From: Caenorhabditis elegans
Taxonomy: Eukaryota; Nematoda; Chromadorea; Rhabditida; Rhabditidae
DNA: 64,000 nt
Direction: 5' to 3'
NCBI RefSeq assembly: GCF_000002985.6
Contig: NC_003282.8
Span: forward strand, 8,990,001 to 9,054,000
Part shown: positions 23,963 to 34,737 of the stretch, in pieces
Layout: each line of letters opens with the position of its first letter
How positions within the stretch are numbered: position 1 is the first letter of the stretch
Made by a program: the position numbers and the translations under genes
The notes under the pieces: generated by a model
Seen by the model: the letters and a program-made list of their open reading frames with translations, nothing else
What the model was told of the DNA's origin: nothing
Database searches by the model: none

Positions 23963-25171
23963 CAGGGTGGGCCAAAAGTATGGTAACACGTTTGCAGCTC
24001 TATAACTTCACGTGTGGAGAGAGTTATTACATCAATTTGTACAAGTTTTGTTCTCCATAAAATACTGACCAGATGAACGTTTTGAATTTTCAAAATATTC
24101 CCATCCGCATCGCTGCAGGCCTTCAGAACTTTTTAGATCACGACCTTTATGGCACGCAAGTCGGCATTCTGCGGGATTTCTACATTTTCTCGAGGAATCC
24201 ATCAAGTGTCTTACAAGTTTTTATAGTTCAAAGAATGCTCTTGGTCTAGAGATTCTTTAAAAACAAAAATCCAAATAATTTCTATCACGGTATTTTTGTC
24301 ATGGACTGCGGCAGTAGGTTAAGTCTTGAATGGTAGTCGCCAGAAAGATGGATGTGAGCGGCGAGTAGCAGTATGCAGAAAAATTCATTTTAGTATTTTT
24401 CGAGACGTTTTGACCTGACTTTCCAGAATTTTTTTAGAAAATTGAGCTCGGCGGGGCAGATAGCTCAGTCGGTAGTGGTGGCCGCTAGCAGACTGGAGGT
24501 CACGAGTTCAAGTCCGGCCTCACCCCCTAGGTTCACCCAGCCTCTATTGGGAAGTGGAGCAATCCACGACTGGATTATCGGCCACAGTCCCCGGCTAGGA
24601 CGTGGCTTAAATTACAGCCCAGAGGGATCACCACCAGGCAGTGTACCTGAATCCCAGATCCGCAGTGCATAGCACTTGAAGAACGGATCGTCCTTTAATC
24701 CTTTTTAATCCTTTAATGATTTTGTGGGTCGTTACGCCATGCGAAACCAAAAAAACTGAGTAAATTTCGCAACGTTGAATTCATGAGACATTCAAAGGTT
24801 CTTGCTAGGCGCCAGTGTCGACACAGAAAATTTTTATATGCTACAAAAACAATTAAAAACGCTTCTTCACTTCTTTAACTTTAAATTTAACATAAAAATC
24901 ATACATCTGAAAATTATTGGCGTGCGTGGGAGGTGTGTTTATGTGGGAAGTGCCGCGTGCCAAATTACCGTTTTTTCGAAAGGGTTCGCCAAATTGTCGA
25001 GGTGATAAAGATCGCACCTTATTGGGAAACATTACAAATTTTGAGTCAAATTGAAGGAAATTTATTCAGCTATCAGTATTCGATAGAAGAATGTACGTAT
25101 GACGTTGCAGTCGCGCGAAAAGCTCATGTAAAAGAGCGCTTCATGTGTTACCATACTTTTGGCCCACCCTG
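23963..25171. mobile_element. Mariner/Tc-type element, copy 1, with nested insert
   Basis: The element begins CAGGGTGGGCCAAAAGTATG and ends with the inverted CATACTTTTGGCCCACCCTG, and is flanked by TA on both sides, the target-site signature of the Tc1/mariner superfamily. Compared with the 568-bp copy at 58879-59446 it has about 640 extra bp (about 24109-24746). That extra part holds a degenerate stretch which, on the minus strand, could be the remnant of a transposase C-terminus (inference), and a tRNA-derived sequence. No intact transposase frame remains, so it is non-autonomous. Confidence 0.85.
24451..24740 (+). mobile_element. tRNA-derived SINE-like insertion
   Basis: The 5' part carries an A box (TAGCTCAGTCGGTAGTGGTG) and a B box (GAGTTCAAGTCC) at tRNA-like spacing, but no proper acceptor stem closure. 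A tRNA-unrelated body follows and ends in repeated AATCCTTT units near 24700-24720. This is the layout of a tRNA-derived short interspersed element with an internal polymerase III promoter. It lies inside the mariner-type element at 23963-25171. An open frame across it (24442-24672) is incidental. Confidence 0.7.
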
Positions 25172-26787
25172 TAAAAAAAAACAACTTCAGGCTCAGTTGA
25201 ATAAATTGAATGTATTTGACGCTTTGGTGTTTAGCCTATTCAAGTTGCTATACCGCTACCATCGTAGTTTTCCTATTTCTTGCTAAAAATAGCTTTGTAA
25301 AACAAACCAAGAATAGATTATCCAGTTCAAAATGTTGAAAGTATAAACATAAAAATTCGGTCCTAAAAAGTTTACATTGTGAAAACGTCATTCTCTCATG
25401 TAAACATGTCTGCACATTCCTTTTCTTCGTATTCCTGCACACAAACAAAATATCATTTTTCTATCCGTTCCCCTCAGAAAAAAGTTCAAAAAATTGAAAA
25501 GAGGAAAGTCCCAGGAGCTCATAAAAAGTGCTCATGTGTCCCACATGTTCTTTCAAAAAGAACATTCCATTTGGCACCATGACACCTTCCGGAAGATATT
25601 CAAATGCTTCTCATGAAGATAAAGCTCTTTCAATTCTTTTGCTTACAACAGATAATTGCCCTATGTGTAATTGTGCCGTAGAAGAATATATAAAGGGCGG
25701 AATATAGGGGAAAGCATAGGCGGACGGAGGGGTTGTGCCATCTGAAAATGCACAAAGTGACTCCTTTTTTGCCCGTCTCTCATTATTTGGATAGATGAAG
25801 AGGAGGACGAAGGTTGACTTCTCTTCCTGTGAAGAAGATATACTCATCAATAAATCATTCACTCGTAAAAGGATCCCGCATGTTTTTCTTTCAGAATTTT
25901 CTCATTCATTCTGATTTTCTATCCGCCTCTGATTTTTGGTTATGTCTTTTGACATCAGTTTCGAAAGTTCCTTTTTATTTCCAGTTTCTACTTTTGAATA
26001 TTCATTTTTAGATAGTTTTCCTACCGTAACCACGCTAAAATTGTGTTACAGTTTTTTTTCAGCTTTAAAAATGTAAATTAGAAATATTAGTTTCACTATA
26101 GTTGAGTATTTCTGTTCACCGTTTTTTTGACCCACTGTATGAAAATGTGACTCAGTTTAATACGGAAATTTTTTAGTCGCTCGCCACTTCTTTTAACTTC
26201 AATTTCTCCACCAATTTTGATATAATTTTTTTCAAGCCTCAGAATGGTTTGAAACTGTTGAAATGCATTTATTATACATAATGTAGAAGAAGAATAATTT
26301 TGCCTTGTATGCTTTCAAAATATACATTTCCTGGCGAAGAAAAATCCCTTTAAACTCCCTACAAGTATCACACATCTCAAAACTGAAAAATAGTCAAATT
26401 ACTTTTTCATTTAAATTCTTCATTTTTCATCCATTCATCTTCAAAATCGAGCTCTCATTCTCTCACTTCCGCTGACCTATATTATGATGTGAGCATTTAT
26501 GAGATTGGACGAACTTTATTGAAATAGCCATTCTTTCTGTAACTCACAAAGTTTTTATTTACTTCTTTGTTTTCATTAAAAATTGTTTAAGAATGAAATA
26601 AAAAATTTTCAGACCTTTTAGAGATCTTCGTTCATTTCTCAAAGTCGTTCCTAATTTTTCTTTGGATACACAATTTCATTACGTTTCGTACAGAGTTGAC
26701 ACTTTGACACACGTCTTTTTTTCTGCAAATGTCAGCATTCAAACGAAGAACACTGATAGATGTTTAATCTTAAAATTTAATTTTCAG
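25172..26787. other. Intergenic region upstream of the ion-channel gene
   Basis: This 1.6 kb holds no supported gene. It probably includes the promoter of the channel gene, whose start follows a TTTTCAG at 26781-26787. I see no clear regulatory motif. Confidence 0.45.
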
Positions 26788-29101
26788 ATGATATTTACTC
26801 TTTTATCAACACTGCCTGTACTTATCATCACAACAGAACTTGACTATTCGGAACTTGTTCATTCAGCAGAACTGGGTAAGAGTTGGGATAGAAGATTGGA
26901 AAATTTATAGGATTTTCAGATTTGCAGAGAGAAATTGAATAGTTGAAACGGTAAAAATTGTTTTATAAAAAAATTCTCTTTTTAATTTGACAATCAACAA
27001 TTACCGTTCGATATTGAATAATTTACACTCGCTTTCTATAGTTTTTTATAGAGAAACTTTTTTTACTTTCTTTGTGGAAGAAGTCTAATAGAGGAAACTG
27101 TATGTAAAACACAATTAAATTGTGACTTTTAAACCTCTGAACAAGATCCCTCCCGTTTGTACTTAGACCAGTTCATTTGCAGTATCATCCTCATCATATA
27201 TTCATCACAAAACGAATAAAAAACCTGACAATTGCACAAGAGACACTGATATCATAGATCGACTTCTCAATGGAACTGGATATAACAAGTTTCGTATTCC
27301 ACGTATGTTAATTATTATCTGCCAAAATAATCAGATTTTTTAGAAGAAGAAGGGATGACTGTAGTTGTCGAAATTTGGATTCAAGCTATCACTTCAATTG
27401 ATGAACTTACAAATGATTTTGATATGGACATTTATATCACTGAAACGTGGCTGGATCCAGCGTTAAATTTTCAGACAATGACTCCCTGTAAAGGTATGAA
27501 AAAGGTGAATATTCGATTGAAATAAACTATTATCTCTCAGGTAATCTATCACTAAACCACCAAGTACTAGATCGTCTCTGGACACCAAATAGTTGCTTCA
27601 TAAACAGTAAAGTTGCTCAGATTCATAATTCTCCATTCAGGTTAGTTGAAACATAATATTTAACTTTTCTGTAACTTAATTCATATATCTTCATCCTTTT
27701 GGGACCAAAAAACCACTAAAGGTACCCTAATCTCGTTGATCATTCAAAATTTTCAGAAGTGTTTTCTTGATGCTTTTCCCGAATGGAACAGTAATGGTCA
27801 ACTATCGAGTTCGTGTTAAAGGACCTTGCAGCTTGGATTTATCAAATTTTCCATTAGATCTTCAGAAGTGCAGCTTAATATATGAAAGGTTTGCTCTATC
27901 ATCTAGTTTCATAACATTTGGTACAGTTCAAACTTGCAGTTTCAACTACAATAGGCAAGAAGTGGAAATGAGATGGTCAGATGCTGAACATCCAGTCTTC
28001 AATTTATCAAAAATTATGCTTCCCGACTTTGATCTATTTGAAATTCAAACAGAAAGGAGGCAGGAGGTGAGACTATAAATTAATCATGTTTCATATCACA
28101 TCGTGAAAAGTAACATTTCAGCCATATCCAGCTGGAATGTGGGACGAGCTTCATGTTACAATAATATTTGAGAGACGGTTTATTTGGTATTTCATGCAGG
28201 CATATCTACCAACATATTTGACCATTTTTATAAGGTTTTTTTTTGGCATATCCTTCTGAAAATGTCTAAAACTTGTCTTATAAGAAGTTTCAAAAGGTCC
28301 CTCAAACCGATTTTCGAGAAAGTGTTTCTTGTCAATGTTATTCATAGATTAGGTTTCTGTAATTACAAACTAATTTAAGCTTCTGAGTGGAATTCAAAAT
28401 CAGATAATAATATTTGATAAATACGTTGAGAATTTAAAATGTTTAGCTGGATATCATTCTCCCTCGGCTCACGTGCAATTCCTGCTCGTACAATGCTCGG
28501 AGTTAATAGCCTTTTGGCAATTGTTTTCTCATTTGGAAATATTATGAGGAATCTGCCACGGGTTTCATATATCAAAGGAATTGGTAGGGGTCTCCGAACT
28601 ATTTCAATTATATTTATATTGACATTCAGATGTTTGGATGCTTGTATCAATGACATTCATTTTCTGTTCATTGCTTGAACTTGCTATTGTTGGTTTTATG
28701 GTTCGAGATGAAACTGTAGCGAAGAAAAAGCAACAGAAGAAAATTTCAGGGAATGTAAGTGTAATAGAATTTCAGAATTTATCTTTAAACTTTTTTTCAA
28801 TTTAAAGATTTCCCGAGAAGAATCTCCACATGGAATTATATCAGAGCGTCGTTTTATGTTCCCACCGGGTTGCTCTGAATCTTCAAAATCTTTGAGCTCA
28901 TGCACAAGTGGTTGGACTCCGGAACGAATTGACTCAATTTCCAGTGTCATGTTCCCATTTTCATTTTTCGTTTTTAATGTAAGAATTCTTCCGAGATGGA
29001 GTATTTATTAAATCATAGCTTTTCAGATCATCTACTGGTTCTACTACATTCACAGAAAAGAAATCATCAAGCAGAACTTGATCAATCGAGTTGACGGATA
29101 A
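26788..29101 (+). CDS. Cys-loop ligand-gated ion channel subunit, anion-type
   Basis: Eleven exons keep frame: 26788-26875, 27183-27302, 27344-27493, 27541-27640, 27757-28066, 28122-28234, 28447-28583, 28630-28754, 28808-28978 and 29027-29101, with the join at 28066/28122 in phase 0 (ten blocks, the 27757-28066 block being the longest), 462 residues. It has a signal peptide ([16 protein letters not shown]). The extracellular domain carries the canonical 13-residue Cys-loop, [15 protein letters not shown]. Four membrane helices follow, with a short M3-M4 loop rich in Ser. The pre-M2 segment reads [13 protein letters not shown]; the PAR motif is the signature of anion-selective members (GABA, glycine and glutamate-gated chloride channels). 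It is a plasma-membrane subunit, probably neuronal or muscular. The ligand is unknown. The start lies directly after TTTTCAG. Convergent with the next gene. Confidence 0.88.
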
Positions 29102-29273
29102 ATTCTGATTTTTAGTTAAATTTCATGTAATCTTTTTTGTTTCCTGTCTATGAAGTGAGAAGTAAAATTAATTTAAAAATATTATAATTTATTCGACCCG
29201 TTTGGTTGAAAGAACATCAAGAAAACTGAGAAAAATGATATGCTAAACATGAATTGTTTAAATCTGCATTGCT

Positions 29274-30935
29274 CTATTCATCCTCAATTACTAGAGGTGG
29301 TAGTTCAGCCGCTTCTGGAGGAGCTTGGGGAGCTGGAGGTGGATGTCGATTTCGTGGTGCTGCCACATAAAAGAGAAAGTAAATATCTTCGCATAATGGA
29401 CCACCACATTTGGATTGAAACCATTGCAGAACTGGAGCACTGAGCAGAATTCGCTCACGAACGTGATAGATAAATGCTGAAATTTGATTTAATTCATTTA
29501 TTACTTCAATTAAAAATAAAACTTACTAGCAAGACAGACAAGTAGACATGCAAATATGTACAAACCATTCACTAATCGATTTTCCGTTATTTCAGTAGCA
29601 ACGTCTGTAAAAAGAAACTTAAATTAAACGAAAAAGTGAAATATAAATCTTACCTTTCACTTCATAGCCGACATTTTCCAACTTTACAGGAATAAATGAC
29701 TGATTATTTTTTCCATTTTTATTTTCAACCAAATCAGTGTGTGTTGCAATCAACGCTTTGATACTTTCCAAATCTAATTTCTTGTTTGACATCCGAGCAA
29801 CACTCATTCCATTCACCCATAAAAGGATAGTTGGGGTACCGGAGACTCCATATCGGAAGTTCAGTCGATGAGATCTGAAAATGTAAAATATCGAATAAAA
29901 ATGAAAAATCAAAAGTGAAAATTATTTCAAATGTGGAGTAGTCATTTTTAAATTTGGGATCAAATGGTAGAAAATGTACGTAAAAGCCAAAATATGACTG
30001 TAAAAATTTAATATAATTCATCTAAATATTATGATTGTTCTCACTTTTGCAAGAAAAAATAGGCATACATTTTCGCGGGAATTCAAAAATAATTATCTCA
30101 TGTTTTTAAAGCTTTCTTGCAAAATAGAAAAATCATTAAAAAATGTTATAAATTGTTTTACCGTTAATTTTGGCCATTTTTATTTACAGCAAATTTTCAA
30201 AATGACTCTACTTCACCTTTAAATGATTTTTGTAACTAGTATTTAAACTAACTTTGTGAAATCTGAAGCGTCAATGGCGACTGGTAGAATATTCGTATAA
30301 CTTCCGGCGATTTCGTTGAAATATGGAGCCAGACGGGCCGAGAACGGACAACTAGGAGAATGAAACATTCTGGAACAAATATCAGTGAAATTCTGAAGAC
30401 AAATCTGAAAAAACTTACACAATCATACACCAATCTCTTCCGTATGTATCTCGTAGATTCGTTAATTCCAAAAAGCTTGATGAATTCATCGACACCACCG
30501 ACTTGGATTTTACTGAAAAATTTGATTATTTTCATAAGCCTGATATTATAAAAACTTGCGTGGATAACGGCATCTGAACTCAAATTCGTTATATTGATTG
30601 AAAAGAGGATCGTCACAAATTGAGTCGTAAAATGTAGGGCAGGTATCGAGAAATATGTGTCTGAAAAAAAAAAGATTTTGACATTATTTAGTATTTAAGT
30701 CAAAGATTTTAAATTTTATTTGCATTTTAAAAATACAAAATATTTTTTAAAAAATCTTCAAAAGTTCTTACAGTGCTCGTTGTAATGGGTCCTCCAATAG
30801 ACACTCGTTCGTTGTCCGCTCATTTGGGTCGACAACAAACTGATTAAAAGTTCGATTCTTCGCTTCTCGCAAGTCTATAATAGTTTGAATTGTTGTCATC
30901 ATTATGCAGAAAGTGAAGAGTATTTGGACCAACAT
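29274..30935 (-). CDS. TXNDC15-like thioredoxin-fold membrane protein
   Basis: Seven exons: 30935-30772, 30660-30560, 30512-30419, 30369-30253, 29874-29654, 29604-29527 and 29476-29274, giving 325 residues. MLVQILFTFCIMMTTIQTII is a signal peptide. The thioredoxin-like domain (about residues 100-215) has GRDWCMIVMFHSPSCPFSAR, where the usual CxxC is replaced by CPFS, and then the cis-proline segment YGVSGTPTILLW. A single helix near residues 242-260 and a proline-rich acidic tail follow. This layout and the CxFS active site match vertebrate TXNDC15, an endoplasmic-reticulum membrane protein linked to ciliary trafficking and Meckel syndrome. The missing second cysteine suggests a chaperone role over redox catalysis. 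Frame is kept only if intron 2 uses a GC-AG border (CAC|GCAAGT). Confidence 0.82.
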
Positions 30936-31514
30936 TTTATCTGAAGTTTGTGTTAAAATTATTGAAAATAGGCTGTAAAAAATAAGACAAAATCAATGAA
31001 TATGTGTGTAAACTCGTGATAACAGAACTGAGCGCATGCTGTAAAATGAGCAAGAAGGAGAGAGCTAGTGAAAAAGAAACTCCAATTAGACGAAGAAGGT
31101 GAGAGAAATGGAGATGAGGTAGTTATGAGCATTATTTATATGGATAGCTCTTAAGAAAATATGAAAAATATACGATTATTTTACATGTTTTTCAAGAATG
31201 TTGTACTACAAATTCCAAGTAATAAGAAGACCACTATTTTCACGATATTTTTAAACAGATTTTCGGAACCTTGGGTACGCTCGAGTTTCTCAAAAATGAA
31301 GTAGGCTTGTATGATTCAAAATTAAGTCAGATTTTCGCAAAAGAATAATTAGATTTATTTTTAAAAAGAATAATTAGATTTATTTTTAAAAATCATTTAA
31401 ACCTTTGTAAAAGAAAAAAAACACAAAGAAAAGGTGGAAAAAATTAATCGTAAATGCTGTGTCCGCAAACACCGTTGCGGAAGAGGCATCACACTTGACG
31501 ACAATTTGAGCATT
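30936..31514. other. Intergenic region
   Basis: These 579 bp separate the TXNDC15-like gene from the chemoreceptor pseudogene. A 24-bp unit AAAAAGAATAATTAGATTTA is duplicated in tandem at about 31340-31395. No gene is seen. Confidence 0.5.
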
Positions 31515-33607
31515 TCAGTGCTTCGGGTGTGATTGAGCTTGGATCGTTTGCTCAGGGCGAGCAGATGAAGAATGTAACATCATTGTAGAGGTTAAAGCAG
31601 TGTTCTTGCATAAAGAGAGTCGGAAATGGAATAATACAACAATTAGTCTGAAATGTTCAATGTTGCGAAAATTCTTTTCTACTTGTGACTCTATTTTACT
31701 AGATCCTGAAAAAAATTTGCTCCATCTTGTTCAAAAAAACCTACCCATCCAAAGAATGTGCCAGAATCCATATCATTGTGACCATTGCAAATTGCCACCA
31801 AATACTATCAGATAAAAGTGTAAAAATATGGAATGAGAGAAGGCATATACAGAACACAATACATTGTGTGAATGCTTGGCTGAAGAATCTGATCTCAGTT
31901 TTTCTTCGTTTCCTAGCTTCTGCCGCCGCTTGAACATCCATTCCATGAGATGATACACCAGTTGATATCGATTGAAGTATTACTTTATTTGCTGCTCGAA
32001 GACGAAATAATGTTAAGGTATCGATTATGAAAGCAATTGAGCAAATGATGACACCACCGATAAAATCGAATCTGAAATTGTTGCTCTAGAATAAAGCTAG
32101 AGTCTTGTTCTCTTAAACCTGTCTAATTACAAGAAGTTTTATTACCACAAATATAGAAGGAAACACCAAGAAATGGGCGGAGTCTCTATCGAGATTTGAG
32201 TCCTTACGTATTCTGTTGACGCGTTTTTGAAATTTAATGTGTCTCATTCATAGACATAAAAAACCAAAATGAAGAGAAACTAAATTAAAATTTATCGGAA
32301 AATATCAGGATAGGCTCCGCCCATTTCCTGGAGTTTTTGTTCTGTTATACTGCACATGCAAAGCGAAAATACTGAAAAACGGTAGAACACCGACTTCTGA
32401 TCCTGAAGTTTAAAATCCATTTTCATGACTTACAACGATAAAAACTGTCCACATGAATTTTCAGCGTATGTCCATAGAAATGTGTGAGCATTAAATGCGA
32501 CGTAGCAATTTTCATCTGAAAATTTTTCATCTTGTATTCGTTTTTTTCTAGACTTTTCTATATTATTTTCGAATTTTTAAAGTTCGTTCCGGATAAATCA
32601 GATTCAAAAGAAAGGAGTAAATACAAAAAACAACTCATGACGCACGCCAAAAATATGGAATTGTAACCAAGACGCCGATCAACCAAATACAAAATATTGT
32701 TTTTTTGGAATTGGACACAGTGAACAATATATACGACTGAAAATGTATTTATTTGTTTCTGAAACTTTCAAGCTCTGAGAGCATACCTTAATTGGGTAAA
32801 CGATTGAAATGAATCGATTGATAGAAATTGCCAAATGAGCAAGAAGGCAGCTCCACCAGAAGATAATTGTAAATTGGCCGAAACGTTTTCCAGTCAAACT
32901 GTGGGCCAAATTGTTATCTTGACTGGAAATATTGACTATCTTTTCAAAATTTGTACTAATGTGAATGCATTATTTCGAGAAAAAAATGTTAAAATTACTT
33001 ACTTTAATATCATGGCAACTGGCCAAGTAGTAAAGCAAAAAAGCATTCCAACATTTGAAACCATGAGAAAAACAAAGAAGACCGAAAGTATTGTGAAGAA
33101 GTGGATTACGGTATATGACAAACATTGCAGTAAAGTTGGAGATAAGCACAGTTGCTCCAACCTGAAAATTATTTAAACATACACTTGTACTTTAACTACA
33201 TAGGTATACCAATTCCGATTATTTAAAAGTTTATTTTTACATTTTGGAATTAGCTTTTCAGGGTGGTTAAAAATTCTTACATTTCCAATATCAATGCAGC
33301 CTACCCCTGCCTATGACCAAAGTACACATACAATGTTTTTCATTAAATTTCTGGCAAGGTTATGGCAATCGGCAATTCAACTGGCCAAAATTTACAAAAT
33401 TTTATTTTTATTGGAGGTAACGGCAATAATCAACTGTCTTATTTTTGGAAAATCATAATTTTATTTTAAAAGAACATTTAGTTTTTTTAAAATTATTGTT
33501 CGAAAAACTTAACAGTTACAAAAACCCACTGAAATCATAAGAGTCGCAGCTGTCATCAGAGTCTTAGTGTCGTAGACAAACGGAATATTTGAAGTGAAGA
33601 AAGTCAT
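31515..33607 (-). pseudogene. srx-class chemoreceptor pseudogene
   Basis: Seven exon blocks: 33607-33530, 33162-33003, 32922-32787, 32736-32646, 32515-32434, 32071-31745 and 31647-31515. The ATG follows TTTCAG. The content is typical of the nematode srx seven-helix receptors: NPLLHNTFGLLCFSHG after helix 1, INRFISIVYPIK after helix 3, and RKRRKTEIRFFSQAFTQ before helix 6, ending ...LAHSLDGLIVVLF. Exons 3-7 join in frame. Exon 2 does not: its first part continues exon 1 in one frame (ISVGATVLISNF), the NPLLHNTFG motif is in a second, and the VSNVGMLFCFTTWPVA segment that joins exon 3 is in the third. Two small indels in one exon therefore break the gene, unless they are assembly errors. A forced open frame with an alternative donor loses the motif. 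Confidence 0.8.
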
Positions 33608-34737
33608 CTGAAATATACGAAATTTGTATTCAGACTCGTTTAAGATAGCTATTTATTCTGAATATAAGATTCCCTCCGCCCTAAATCGTGCCAATTGGAT
33701 CAAAGTCCAATAATTTATTGTTTGTCTGACTAACTTCGTAACATTAATACCTATCTAAGCTTTGCACGTTACCTACATTTAAAAGCAACTCGCTATAAAC
33801 ACTTTTTGTACTCAAAAAAATGTTGGACTCTATCTAATCTCATCACAAGAACATCCTTAAAGGTAATGTAACGGAGAAAATAAAATCAGAATCTCGTGGC
33901 TCTTTCATGCTTTTAAGGGAACGGCAAACAAAAGAGATTGCACTGGATAAATCATTATGGGTATAATAACATAAAGGAATTAAGGAATTATGACACTGAA
34001 TCATCATTTAAAGAAAGGCGGTCTGCTAGAAACGCACGTAAAGAACATTTTTCGTCACGCTTATGACTGTGAGAAAAGAGCGAAAATTGGGAATTTGTTT
34101 GTTGAAAACAAAACACAAAATGCAATTTTTAGTCTTTAAGAAAATGCATCATAGAATTTAATTTTGTTCGATCATACTTAAACTTTCAAGAAATACTAAT
34201 TGGGTGCACAAATACACAACAACATTGCTTTTGGAGTTTACATTTGTCATTTCAGTTATTTACAATTTGCTTGAAAATTTTCCATATCGAATTTGTACTT
34301 GGAGACTTTTCCTCATTTAGACTTCAATCGATAACTTTTTTTGAGACCAAAAAATGGTACGATATTTTTCGGATCAATTGGCCGGAGCATCGAAGTAGAT
34401 TTTTCGACTTTCGAGCTCTTTAGAACGATGCTTAATGATATATGTCCATGGTAGTCAGTTGAAGAAGGAGTATAACTTTTCATATGGTATTTTTAATTAT
34501 TGTGCGCTCATCATTTTCTTTGAAATCAATTTTCTGAAAATTATAATGGCTTTGAGCCGCGGAGGACCATAAATAGAAACATACTTTTGTGGCATGATAT
34601 TTCTATATGCCAAGACATATTTGACATATCCTTTTTCAATTAAAAAGTAAATTGTATATTTTCATTCCGTGAACTTTTACGTATTGCCAATTGAACTCGC
34701 ACTTCATACATTCACATTGATCAATCTGTTCATTGAA
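33608..34737. other. Intergenic region between divergent genes
   Basis: These 1.1 kb between the srx pseudogene and the transporter-like gene should include both promoters. I see no gene, tRNA or clear repeat in it. Confidence 0.45.

Noticed and set aside
24451-24525. A functional tRNA gene
   Set aside because: A and B boxes are present, but the acceptor stem does not close and a long tRNA-unrelated body follows, so it fits a SINE-like element.
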